The notes under the pieces: generated by a model
Told to the model about the DNA's origin: nothing
The model's database searches: none
Seen by the model: the letters and a program-made list of their open reading frames with translations, nothing else
In this document: piece after piece, positions 24,827 through 34,300 of the stretch
Layout of the letters: each line of letters opens with the position of its first letter
Numbering within the stretch: the first letter of the stretch is position 1
NCBI RefSeq assembly: GCF_030818015.1
Contig: NZ_JAUSZX010000001.1
Span: 1,674,001-1,738,000, forward strand
Source of the DNA: Arthrobacter globiformis
Lineage (GTDB): Bacteria; Actinomycetota; Actinomycetes; Actinomycetales; Micrococcaceae
DNA length: 64,000 nucleotides
Direction: 5' to 3'
Translations under genes and position numbers: made by a program

Positions 24827-26232
24827 CCGGTTCGTTTGTGACCGGCGGGGGGCCCGGAGCTGGGGAGAGGCCAGCAGCCGCCGGGCCTGTAGCCGCGGAC
24901 GGACCAGGGCCGTGCCTGCGCTGTGGGCAGACTGTCCGCGCCGGAGCGAGCTTTTGCGGTGCGTGCGGCACCCCGCTTCCCAACAGGGGAGCCATGGTCA
25001 ACCGGGCAGCCCGGCTCGATCGGGGAGTCACACCCCGCGGCGGCGGGAGGCAAGCCGCTCCGATTCCCGGTAGCATCCCGGTAGGGCTGGGGGAAGGATC
25101 GGAGATGTCAGGCACTCTTGCGCTGGTTCCAGCGGCGCCGGGCAAACGCCTCGGCTCAGCCGTCCTCGACTGGCTTGCGCCGGTGGCCATCCTGACGGTT
25201 CTGCTGTCCTTCGGGTTCGCAGGCATCACGAGCACGCGCAGCGCCGGACTCATCATCTACGACACAAGCCTGCTGGCGCTCCTTGGAAGCATCGGAGCCG
25301 GACTGACCCTTGTCTACGCGTTCGCCGTCGCAGGTGTCGAGGGCCGCTCAGGCAACACCATCGGTAACCAGCTCATGGGCATCCGCAGCGCCGACAAGGA
25401 CGGCTACGCGCCGGGCCTCGGTGCTGTGTTCCTGCGGGGCATCGTGACCGGTGCCGGCATCCTGCTGGCCGTCCTTGCCGCAGTACTGGTGGCGGTCTTC
25501 AGGTGGTTCGACGCCGCCCTGCTGATCCTGGGGCCGCTGCTGCTCCTCGGAACCGCCTGGGCCGTCGTCGTTGTGGTATCCAGCGCCTGGGACCGGAACG
25601 GCAAGCTCCGCGGCTGGCACGACCGTGCGGCCAAGACCCTCGTGTTCGACGTCGTGAACGGCCGCAACCCCGTGGCCACCGGCGGCATCGAAGGCCCGTA
25701 CAGCTTCGCACCACTGGACCTGCCCCCGGTGCAGCAGGTGGCCTCCCCGGTTGCTTCCCGGACCTCGGTTGTCCCGGGCCCGGTTGCTTCCCAAACCCCA
25801 GCGGAGCCGCTCCCGCCTGCAGCCCCGGGCCCGCCGGTCCATCCGGATGACGCGATGGACCGCACCCAGGTGCGCGCCGGGGTGCGCCAGGACGCGCCTG
25901 AGGCGGTGCTGAGGATAACGCTCGACGACGGCCGCGACTTCCGCCTGGAGCGGACCGTCCTGATCGGCCGCAATCCTGCCCCCGCCGCCGGGGAATCGCA
26001 GGCGCAGCTCCTGCCGGTTCCGGACCCCGGCAGGACCATTTCCAAGACGCACCTCCACCTGCTCACGGACTGCACCGGCATCTGGGTAACCGACCGCCAT
26101 TCGACCAACGGCAGCGCCGTCACCACACCCGACGGCATGCGCACGGCGCTGCAGCCGGGCGTGCCCGCATATGTCAGCCCCGGAACCACAGTTCATTTCG
26201 GGGACCGCACCTTCAACGTAGGACACGCATGA
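24823..26232 (+). CDS. Zinc-ribbon, RDD and FHA domain membrane protein
   Basis: A 469-residue protein combining three modules. A zinc ribbon has Cys at residues 31, 34, 45 and 48. An RDD membrane domain with three segments covers about residues 105-275. After a Pro-rich linker with a repeated PVAS motif, a C-terminal FHA domain covers about residues 365-469, with the phosphopeptide-binding elements LIGRNP, SKTH and STNG. FHA domains bind phosphothreonine, so it is a likely target or adaptor of the kinase in the operon. The GTG start overlaps the previous stop; the 3' end overlaps the phosphatase start as ATGA. Confidence 0.9.
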   Translation: MTGSFVTGGGPGAGERPAAAGPVAADGPGPCLRCGQTVRAGASFCGACGTPLPNRGAMVNRAARLDRGVTPRGGGRQAAPIPGSIPVGLGEGSEMSGTLALVPAAPGKRLGSAVLDWLAPVAILTVLLSFGFAGITSTRSAGLIIYDTSLLALLGSIGAGLTLVYAFAVAGVEGRSGNTIGNQLMGIRSADKDGYAPGLGAVFLRGIVTGAGILLAVLAAVLVAVFRWFDAALLILGPLLLLGTAWAVVVVVSSAWDRNGKLRGWHDRAAKTLVFDVVNGRNPVATGGIEGPYSFAPLDLPPVQQVASPVASRTSVVPGPVASQTPAEPLPPAAPGPPVHPDDAMDRTQVRAGVRQDAPEAVLRITLDDGRDFRLERTVLIGRNPAPAAGESQAQLLPVPDPGRTISKTHLHLLTDCTGIWVTDRHSTNGSAVTTPDGMRTALQPGVPAYVSPGTTVHFGDRTFNVGHA

Positions 26233-27107
26233 ATTCACAGCAGGTGGCCGGAACTCCAGGGACCGGCGGAGAGCCCGGCCTCAAGCTGAGCTACGGCTAC
26301 GGAACCGACCGGGGCCTTCGCCGCGAGCTCAATGAAGACTCGTACATTGCCTCGGATCCCGTGTTCGCCGTCGCTGACGGCATGGGCGGCCATGAAGCCG
26401 GCGAGGTGGCCAGCGGCATGTGCGTGCGGGCGCTGGCACAGCTGCCGCAACTGGCCACGGGGGAGCGCACAGCCACCGCGGGAGTGGTGCAGCAGTACTT
26501 GGCCAGCGCCGACGAATCCATCCGCTCCGCCACCGGCTCGCGGGCCGGAACGACGCTCAGCGGCGTGGTGGTGGTGGAGCAGATGGGTGTTCCCTACTGG
26601 CTGGTCATGAACATCGGGGATTCCCGGACGTACCGGCTGAGCCAGGGCCGGCTCTCGCAGGTCAGCGTGGATCACTCCGAGGTCCAGGAACTCGTCGAGA
26701 GTGGCTCGATCACCGCCGAGGAGGCGGCGGTTCATCCGCGCCGGCACGTCGTGACGCGAGCGCTGGGCGCGGGCGACGAGACTGAAGCTGACTACTGGCT
26801 CCTGCCGATTGAGGAGGGTGACCGGGTGATGGTGTGCTCGGACGGTCTCAACGGGGAGCTGACGGACGGACAGATGCTGGACATCCTCAGCACGGTCGAG
26901 GACCCACAGGAGGCCGTGGATGCCCTGATCCAGGCAGCCCTGAGACGCGGCGGCCGGGACAACATCACGGTGATCGTCGTCGATGCCAGGAACGTGCTCA
27001 ACGATGCCGGTGTCGCGACGACGGCGCCCCGGACCGCTGCCGACGCGGAAGAGGAGGACACGCTGCCGCGTGCCGGAAGCGAGGACGCCGTCAATGGCCT
27101 CAGCTAG
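26229..27107 (+). CDS. PP2C-family Ser/Thr protein phosphatase
   Basis: A 292-residue metal-dependent phosphatase of the PstP/PrpC type. Metal ligands are seen in LNEDSY near residue 36, VADGMGGHEAGE near residue 48, CSDGLNGELTDG near residue 200 and GGRDNITVIVVD near residue 243. Unlike mycobacterial PstP it has no membrane segment. It presumably reverses phosphorylation by the kinase encoded two genes downstream. The next gene starts 14 nt before its stop. Confidence 0.94.
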   Translation: MNSQQVAGTPGTGGEPGLKLSYGYGTDRGLRRELNEDSYIASDPVFAVADGMGGHEAGEVASGMCVRALAQLPQLATGERTATAGVVQQYLASADESIRSATGSRAGTTLSGVVVVEQMGVPYWLVMNIGDSRTYRLSQGRLSQVSVDHSEVQELVESGSITAEEAAVHPRRHVVTRALGAGDETEADYWLLPIEEGDRVMVCSDGLNGELTDGQMLDILSTVEDPQEAVDALIQAALRRGGRDNITVIVVDARNVLNDAGVATTAPRTAADAEEEDTLPRAGSEDAVNGLS

Positions 27108-28884
27108 CTATGTCCCCGGCGGATGGCTAGGCCTCATCCGGTCGGGAACTGCGGTGATCCTTGACCCCGCCACTCCGGGCCCGCTGGTCAGCACGGTGTG
27201 GGATCTGCTGGCGAAAGGCCCGGACGCATCCGAGGTTCTTCATGCCGTGACCGGAGGGTTCGGTGCGCCGCTGTCCGCCAGCCCGTGGTTCGGGATCATC
27301 GGGTTTAGCGACTCGCTGCGGGTATTCCTGCGCGGCGAGATCGACATGACAGTCCGGCTCCCGTCGGGTCCCGTGAAACTCGACGGCCGGAACGTCACCA
27401 CCTGGACCGAGCGATGGATGGATGCACCCGAGTGGTTCAGCGTGGCGGTCCCCGCAGCCGCGACAGCGCAGTCCGGTTCGTCGGAGCCGGGCTCCGTTGC
27501 TGAAATGCCGGCCGCTGCGTTGCCTGTCGCTGAATTGCCCCTGGTGGAAGGGGCGGTGCTTCTGCGGTCGCTGCGCGTCAGCGTCACCGAACCCGGGAGT
27601 CTCCCGTCATTCCGCCTGGAAACTGCAACAATATCTACCTCTGCCCCGCCTTTGGAGGCGTCGGCCGAGACCATGGTGGCGCCCGCCGAGGACCTTTCCC
27701 TGTCGGCAGAGCCTGTGCAGGAAGTGTCGGCAGAGACAGTTGCGGGGCTGCAGGAAACCATCACCGGATTCACCGGGACCGGCGCTGCCACTGCCGGGAC
27801 GCTGCCCGAGGAAGCACTGCCGGAGGCAGCACTGCCCAAGGAATCACCGTCTCAGGAATCACCGTCCCAGGAATCACCGTCCCAGGAGTCACTGAGTCAG
27901 GAAGACAGCCCAGCCACCGAACTCACCAGCTCGTACGACCATCTCTGGGACAAGACCGTGGTGCGCAGCATTGAGGGCGCCGCCGTGCGGACCGGCCAGG
28001 AGGACGACGGCGGTGCCCCCGCAGTCGGGGAGAGGGCAGTTCCGGAGACCGCAATCCAGGAAACAGCGGTTCAGGAAATTGCGGGCCAGGAAATTGCGGG
28101 CCAGGATGCCGGCTCTCCGGAAGCCGGCCCGCCCGTCATTGCCCGTGAGGCAGCAGCTCCGGCGCCCCCGTCAGCCCCCGCACCATCAGGACTGATCGAC
28201 TCAGTGCCGTGGGCGACCGGCGGCGACAGTGCCCCGGGACCGGGGGTCCCGCCGTCGTTCTCAGGACCCCAGGTCCCGCCGTCGTTCATCCCCGTGCCCG
28301 AGCCGCGCGAGGCGGCGGAAGGCGACCACGACGGTCAGACCATCCTCAAGAGCGATCTCCCCGCGCCCGGAGGGCAGCAGGCAGGGCAGGGACAGGAACC
28401 CGGCCAAGGGGCTGCGGCAGGCAACGGCCCCATGGTGCTGGCCCGTGTTTGCCACGGCGGCCACGCCAACCCTCCCACCAGCGGACAGTGCTTCACCTGT
28501 GGGGCGCAGCTGCCCGACGTCGCCATCCAGGTGCCGCGCCCAAGGCTGGGCCGGCTGCGGCTGTCCACGGGGGAGCTGATCGACCTCGAACAGTCGCTCG
28601 TGATCGGGCGGCAGCCGTCCGTGTCCCGGGTCCAGGGCGGCACCATGCCGCGGCTGGTCCAGGTTGCCAGCCCCGGCGGCGACATTTCGAGGTCGCACGT
28701 GGAGGTCCGGCTGGAGGGCTGGCACGTGATGCTCTGCGACCTGAAAGCAACCAACGGCACCGTGCTGATCCGCGAGGGGCAACCGCCGCGGCGCCTTGCC
28801 CAGAATGAAATGGCCATTATCTTGGACGGCGACATCGCAGAACTCGGCGATGACGTTTCCTTGCGCTTTGAGGAGATCCTGTGA
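27094..28884 (+). CDS. FHA domain protein with low-complexity linker
   Basis: A 596-residue protein. Residues 1-115 form an unrecognised globular domain. Residues about 120-450 are low-complexity, Ala/Pro/Glu/Ser-rich, with tandem ESPSQ units near residues 249-268 and QEIAG units near 322-337. Then come a zinc-ribbon-like CHGGHANPP...CFTCG near residue 453 and a C-terminal FHA domain with LVIGRQP, SRSH and KATNGT. The Ser/Thr-rich linker could itself be phosphorylated. I placed the start at the ATG at 27094, just inside the phosphatase gene; the open frame extends further upstream but only as a shadow of that gene. Its stop overlaps the kinase start as GTGA. Confidence 0.88.
   Translation: MASASYVPGGWLGLIRSGTAVILDPATPGPLVSTVWDLLAKGPDASEVLHAVTGGFGAPLSASPWFGIIGFSDSLRVFLRGEIDMTVRLPSGPVKLDGRNVTTWTERWMDAPEWFSVAVPAAATAQSGSSEPGSVAEMPAAALPVAELPLVEGAVLLRSLRVSVTEPGSLPSFRLETATISTSAPPLEASAETMVAPAEDLSLSAEPVQEVSAETVAGLQETITGFTGTGAATAGTLPEEALPEAALPKESPSQESPSQESPSQESLSQEDSPATELTSSYDHLWDKTVVRSIEGAAVRTGQEDDGGAPAVGERAVPETAIQETAVQEIAGQEIAGQDAGSPEAGPPVIAREAAAPAPPSAPAPSGLIDSVPWATGGDSAPGPGVPPSFSGPQVPPSFIPVPEPREAAEGDHDGQTILKSDLPAPGGQQAGQGQEPGQGAAAGNGPMVLARVCHGGHANPPTSGQCFTCGAQLPDVAIQVPRPRLGRLRLSTGELIDLEQSLVIGRQPSVSRVQGGTMPRLVQVASPGGDISRSHVEVRLEGWHVMLCDLKATNGTVLIREGQPPRRLAQNEMAIILDGDIAELGDDVSLRFEEIL
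27835..27903 (+). repeat. 15-bp tandem repeat encoding ESPSQ
   Basis: Four near-identical copies of GAATCACCGTCCCAG in frame inside the FHA gene. A second set of 15-bp units (QETAV/QEIAG) lies at about 28054-28110. Copy number can vary without breaking the frame. Confidence 0.8.
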
Positions 28885-30536
28885 GTTCCAAGCGGCCGGC
28901 GGCGCCACCGCCCCGCATTCCCGGTTTCAACTACGTCAGCCTGCTCGGATCGGGCGGCTTCTCTGACGTCTACCTCTATGAGCAGGACCGGCCGCGCCGC
29001 AAGGTGGCCGTGAAGGTGCTGCTGTCCGGCCTCAAGACGGAGGGCGCCCGCCGCCGGTTTGAGTCCGAGGCCAACCTGATGGCCCAGCTGTCGTCGCACC
29101 CCTTCATCGTCACCATCTTTGAAGCCGAGGTGACCGAGGACGGGCATTCCTACCTCGCCATGGAGTACTGCTCCCGGCCCAGCCTGGACGTCCGGTACCG
29201 CCGGCAGCGCTTCAGCGTGGACGAGGTCCTGGCCGTCGGCATCCAGGTGGCCTCCGCCGTCGAAACGGCGCACCGGGCCGGCATCGCCCACCGTGACATC
29301 AAGCCCGCCAATATCCTGGTCACCGACTACAACCGTCCGGCGCTCACCGACTTCGGCATCTCCGGCACACTGGCCGGCGACGTCGACGAGGACGCCGGGA
29401 TGTCCATCCCCTGGTCGCCGCCGGAACAGTTCAGGGACGGCAATGTCGACGGCGTGCTGGTGGACGTGTGGGCCCTCGGCGCCACGCTGTACACACTTCT
29501 CGCCGGACGGTCGCCGTTCGTGCTGCCGGGCGCCGACAACTCCCAGCGCGAGCTCATTTCGCGCATCACCAACCTGCCCGTACCCCGGCTGAGCCGCGCC
29601 GACGTGCCGGAATCCCTTGAACTGGCCCTGGCAACGGCGATGGCCAAGTCGCCGGCCTCACGCTACTCGTCGGCCCACGCTTTCGCCCTGGCGCTGCAGC
29701 GGATCCAGGCCGAGCTCAACCTGTCCGTCACGCCCTTCGAGGTGCTCGAGGAGCGCCTGCCGGAGGACGTGCACCTGGACGACGGCGTGGAAGAGACCCG
29801 GGTCCGCAACGTCGCCTCCATCGACCCCGACCGGACCGGAAGCGCCCCCACGTTCCCGGCCCGCACCAAGCCGCTGGACGGGGGAGCCGGGCCGGCGCCG
29901 AGCCCTGCTGTACCAACACGGGCGCCGGGCCCCGCTGTACCAACGCCGGGGCGGGTCGTTGGGCAGGCACCCGGCATCCCGCCGTCGGCCCCTGCGACAG
30001 CGGCACGGGAGCCGGCAGCGGAGGACTGGGCCGACGCCACGGTCCTGCGAAGCCACCAGCCCAAAGCTGCCGGGGATGATGCACCCGGCCAGCCGGGGGA
30101 CCAGCCGGTAGACCGCGGGAAGCGCAACCTGTGGCTCGCCATCTCCGGCGGAACGCTCCTGGTGCTGGCGGTCATCGTGGGCATTGTAGTGGCATCGGCC
30201 GCGCCGCAGCCCGAGGCCCGGCCCACCGAAACGGTCAGCAAGCCGCCCGCCGACGCCATCGACGACGGGTCCGTGCCGGACGTCGCCAAGCTCGCCGGCA
30301 GCGCAGGCGCGCAAGGAAAGGTCCGCTTCACCTGGACCAACCCGCAGCCGAAGCCCGGGGACACCTACAAGTGGCGGATCAAAACGGTCAAAGGCGGCGG
30401 AAGCTACCTGTCGACGTCGGCCACCCGGGTGGACGTCACGGCGAATCCGGCGGAACCCACCTGCGTCCAGGTGATCATCGTCCGCAGCGATGGATCCGCA
30501 TCACCGGCGGGCGAGGATTCCATCGCGTGCCTCTAG
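28881..30536 (+). CDS. Ser/Thr protein kinase with extracellular Fn3-like domain
   Basis: A 551-residue membrane kinase of the PknB type. The kinase domain (about residues 14-275) has the glycine loop LLGSGGFSDVY, Lys in VAVKV near residue 43, HRDIKPANIL near residue 137 and DFGIS near residue 157, so it should be active. A Pro/Ala-rich linker leads to one membrane segment (about residues 416-441). The roughly 110-residue outer part, with VRFTWTNPQPKPGDTYKWRI, looks like a single Fn3-type domain rather than PASTA repeats. It could sense or bind the giant Fn3 protein; this is inference. Its counterpart in bifidobacteria would be Pkb2 of the PFNA cluster. Confidence 0.93.
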   Translation: MSSKRPAAPPPRIPGFNYVSLLGSGGFSDVYLYEQDRPRRKVAVKVLLSGLKTEGARRRFESEANLMAQLSSHPFIVTIFEAEVTEDGHSYLAMEYCSRPSLDVRYRRQRFSVDEVLAVGIQVASAVETAHRAGIAHRDIKPANILVTDYNRPALTDFGISGTLAGDVDEDAGMSIPWSPPEQFRDGNVDGVLVDVWALGATLYTLLAGRSPFVLPGADNSQRELISRITNLPVPRLSRADVPESLELALATAMAKSPASRYSSAHAFALALQRIQAELNLSVTPFEVLEERLPEDVHLDDGVEETRVRNVASIDPDRTGSAPTFPARTKPLDGGAGPAPSPAVPTRAPGPAVPTPGRVVGQAPGIPPSAPATAAREPAAEDWADATVLRSHQPKAAGDDAPGQPGDQPVDRGKRNLWLAISGGTLLVLAVIVGIVVASAAPQPEARPTETVSKPPADAIDDGSVPDVAKLAGSAGAQGKVRFTWTNPQPKPGDTYKWRIKTVKGGGSYLSTSATRVDVTANPAEPTCVQVIIVRSDGSASPAGEDSIACL

Positions 30537-30604
30537 CACCCTGCGGCGCGAGAAGCACCAACAGCCGCCCAGCAACAACAGACCCAGCGACAAGACGGGA
30601 AAAC

Positions 30605-31309
30605 ATGGGAGACCTGGCCATAGATTTCTGCGGCGAGTGGTACGAACCGACCGATGAGGACATCTTCAGCATCGGCCGCGAGGGCGACCTCGAGGTGGAC
30701 GACAACCCGTACCTGCACCGGCGCTTCCTGCAGATTGCCAGGTACGACGGCATCTGGTGGCTCAGCAACGTGGGCAGCCGGCTTTCCGCCACGGTGGCTG
30801 ACCGATCCGGCGGCATGCAGGCCTGGCTCTCACCCGGCGCCCGGCTGCCGCTCGTCTTCAGCCACACCAGCGTCATCTTCACGGCCGGACCCACCACCTA
30901 CGAATTCGCCGTCCACCTGAAAACCCCGTCGTTCCGGCAGGAGACCAGCAGCGAAGCCAGTGGCGGCGACACCACCATCGGCCCGGTGGTCTTCACGGAC
31001 TCCCAGAAAGCACTCATCGTGGCGCTCGCCGAGCCCATGCTCCGGCGCGAAGGCACGGGATTCAGCGCCATTCCGTCCTCCGCAGAGGCGGCCCGGACCC
31101 TAGGCTGGGCAATCACCCGGTTCAACCGGAAGCTGGACAACGTGTGCGACAAACTGGACCGGGCCGGGGTGGCCGGCCTTCGTGGAGGCGGCGGCAAGCT
31201 GGCCACCAACCGCCGGGCACGCCTTGTGGAGCACGCGGTCACCTCGCACCTGGTCACCGCCGACGACCTCCACCTCCTGGAAAAGATGCGCGGGGACGGC
31301 GAAGCATGA
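30605..31309 (+). CDS. FHA-like protein with helical C-terminal domain
   Basis: A 234-residue soluble protein. The first 105 residues have the shape of a divergent FHA domain (DIFSIGREGDLEVDDNPYLHRRFLQI with a weak later motif). The rest is helical: SAEAARTLGWAITRFNRKLDNVCDKL near residue 160 resembles a winged helix-turn-helix, as in LuxR- or OmpR-type output domains. It may be a phosphorylation-dependent adaptor or a transcription factor. It is the only gene of the operon preceded by a gap (68 nt) besides moxR. Its stop overlaps the next start as ATGA. Confidence 0.75.
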   Translation: MGDLAIDFCGEWYEPTDEDIFSIGREGDLEVDDNPYLHRRFLQIARYDGIWWLSNVGSRLSATVADRSGGMQAWLSPGARLPLVFSHTSVIFTAGPTTYEFAVHLKTPSFRQETSSEASGGDTTIGPVVFTDSQKALIVALAEPMLRREGTGFSAIPSSAEAARTLGWAITRFNRKLDNVCDKLDRAGVAGLRGGGGKLATNRRARLVEHAVTSHLVTADDLHLLEKMRGDGEA

Positions 31310-34300
31310 GGATCCGACTGACCCTGCGCCGGGATCCTGCCGAGGCCAGGGATCTGGCCGTCACCGTGGACGGCCGCGCCACCGTCGCGGACATCGCCAC
31401 CGAACTGTGGACCGCCGACCCCGCCCGGCGGCAGGAGCCCGCTCCGCCGAACCTTTCACTCCGGATCGACGAGGCATTCGTGGCCGGCGGTATGCGCGGC
31501 ATCGTCCTTGACCGGGCGGACAACCTGCTGGAATCCGGGCTGCGGCCCGGGTCGGTCGTTTCGCTTACCCAGGTGAGCGACCAGTTCGGTAACCCCAACG
31601 ACGCCGGCCATGCCGCGGACCGCGGCCCCGCCGCGGCGACGCTCCGGATAGTCTCGGGGCCCGACGTCGGCCGGGAGTTTTCCCTGCCCTCCGGCACCAG
31701 CTACATCGGACGGGACCGGAACGTGGACGTCCGGCTCACCGACCCCCTGACGTCGAAGCGGCACGCGCGCATCACGGTGGGGGAGAGCATCGAGATCGTG
31801 GACACGAACTCCGCCAACGGCCTTCAGATGGACGGGCTGCCCGTCACCCGGGCCACCCTGAATTCCTCCGACACCGTCACCCTGGGCGACACCGAGCTGA
31901 CAGTGGTGCCGCTGGCCCGCAGCGGTGCGGCAGCTCCGACGTCGCCCCTGGTGGACTTCAACCGCTCCCCGCGGGTGGTGCCCCGGTTCGCCCCCGGCAA
32001 GCGCGTGCCCCCGGCCGGACCCAAGCGGCAGGACCACCACCCGTTCCCCTACATCATGCTGATCGCCCCTCTGATGATGGGCGCGGTGCTGTTCGCGGTG
32101 ACCCAAAGCCTGCTGTCCATGCTGTTCATGCTGATGATGCCGCTGTTCATCGTGGGCCACTACGTGGACCAGAAGCTGCAAAACAAGCGCGAGCGCAAGG
32201 AACAGCTGAAGCAGTTCAGGGAGGCCATGGCAGCCTTCCGGCAGGACACCACCGAGCTGCAGCGCGTGGAGCGGGCCGTCCGGCTCCAGGAAGCGCCGTC
32301 CGTCAGTGACACTGTCGACTCCATCTACAAGCTTGGCCCCCTGCTCTGGACCCACCGGCCGGAACACTCCGGGTTCCTGGCCCTCCGGTTCGGGCTCGGC
32401 ACGGTGCCGTCCCGGATTCCGTTCGAGGAGCCGAACACCGCGGAGACCGAGACGGAGTACCGGCGCGAGATCGAGGACTGCCTGGACCAGTTCCGGCAAA
32501 TCGAGGGCGTGCCGGTGGTATCCCAGCTGCGGTCCGCCGGCTCGTTCGGCCTCGCCGGGCCCCGCGGACTCGTCGATGACGTGGCACGGGGCGTGGTGCT
32601 CCAGCTCGTGGGCCTGCATTCCCCGGCGGAAGTAGCCGTGGCCGCCATCACCTCGGCGCGGTCCCGGGAACGCTGGAACTGGCTGCAGTGGCTGCCGCAC
32701 GTCGGCTCGAGCCACAGCCCCCTCGGCGGCGACCACCTTGCTGCCGGCTCGGCGGGCGGAACCAGCCTGCTCGCCCGGATCGAGGACCTCGTGGAACTCC
32801 GCGAGGCCGCCATGCGGTCAGAGGGCCCCGCACATCGGGCGGGCGTCCTCGAAGAGACCGCGGACGTTCCGCCGCCGGTGCTGCCGTCGGTGCTGGTCAT
32901 CGTCGAGGACGACGCGCCCGTGGACCGCGGCCGGCTGACCAGGCTCGTGGAGCGCGGGCCCGATACCGGTGTCCACGTGCTGTGGGTGGCTGCCGGCGTC
33001 GAATCCCTTCCGGCGGCCTGCCGTGACTTCATGGCGGTGGACGGCGAGCACGGCACCACCACCGGCCAGGTCCGGCTGGGACGCCACACCTACCCCGTGA
33101 GCTGTGAAAGCCTTGACGCTGAACTGGCCGGCCAGCTGGCCCGCATGCTCTCGCCCGTGGTAGACGCCGGCAAGCCCATCGAGGACGACTCGAACCTGCC
33201 GCGGGCCGTGTCCTATGCGGCGCTGGTGGGCAAGGACTTCCTCGACAAGCCGCAGGCCGTGGCTGAACGCTGGCAGGAGAACAACTCCGTCCGCTCCACC
33301 GCCGTTGCCAACCGCAAGGACAACGGCTCGCTGCGTGCCCTCGTGGGGTCCAAGGGCGTGGAGCCCCTGCACCTGGACCTGAAGAACGAAGGGCCGCACG
33401 CGCTGGTGGGCGGCACCACCGGCGCCGGCAAGTCCGAGTTCCTGCAGTCCTGGGTGATGGGCATGGCCACTGCCTACAGCCCGGACCGCGTCAGCTTCCT
33501 GTTCGTGGACTACAAGGGCGGCGCCGCGTTTGCCGACTGCGTCCACCTGCCGCACACCGTGGGCCTGGTCACCGACCTCTCGCCGCACCTGGTGCGCCGC
33601 GCCCTCACCTCGCTGCGGGCTGAGCTCCACTACCGCGAGCACCTGCTCAACAGGAAGAAGGCCAAGGACCTGCTCGCGCTCCAGCGCGAGGCCGATCCCG
33701 AGGCCCCGCCCTACCTGGTGATCGTGGTGGATGAATTCGCTGCCCTGGCCACCGAGGTGCCCGAATTCGTGGACGGCGTGGTTGACGTTGCCGCCCGCGG
33801 CCGGTCGCTCGGGCTCCACCTGATCCTCGCCACCCAGCGGCCCGCCGGCGTCATCAAGGAAAGCCTGCGTGCCAACACCAACCTTCGGGTGGCGCTGCGC
33901 ATGGCCGACGAGGACGACGCCACGGACATCCTTGGTGTTCCGGACGCCGCATACTTCGACCCCTCCATCCCGGGCCGCGGCGCGGCGAAAACCGGCCCGG
34001 GCCGCATCCAGGGTTTCCAGACCGGTTATGCCGGCGGCTGGACCACCGATCGCCCGCAGCGCCCGCAGATCGACATCGTGGAGATGGCCTTCGGGTCGGG
34101 TCCCGCGTGGGAAACACCGGCCCCCGATACCGCCGCACAGGACGAACCCGCCGGGCCCAACGACATCGCCAGGATGACCGCCAACGTCATCGCCGCCGCG
34201 GACCTGCTGGCCATCGAGCCGCCGCGGAAGCCGTGGCTGAACCAGCTGGCCACGACCTACGATTTCTCCCTGCTGCCCAACCCTCGCACCGATGAACGGC

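Noticed and set aside
31144..31305. An upstream extension of the EccC-like ATPase
   Set aside because: It lies inside the preceding gene in another frame; the ATG at 31306 with ATGA coupling gives a natural N-terminus.
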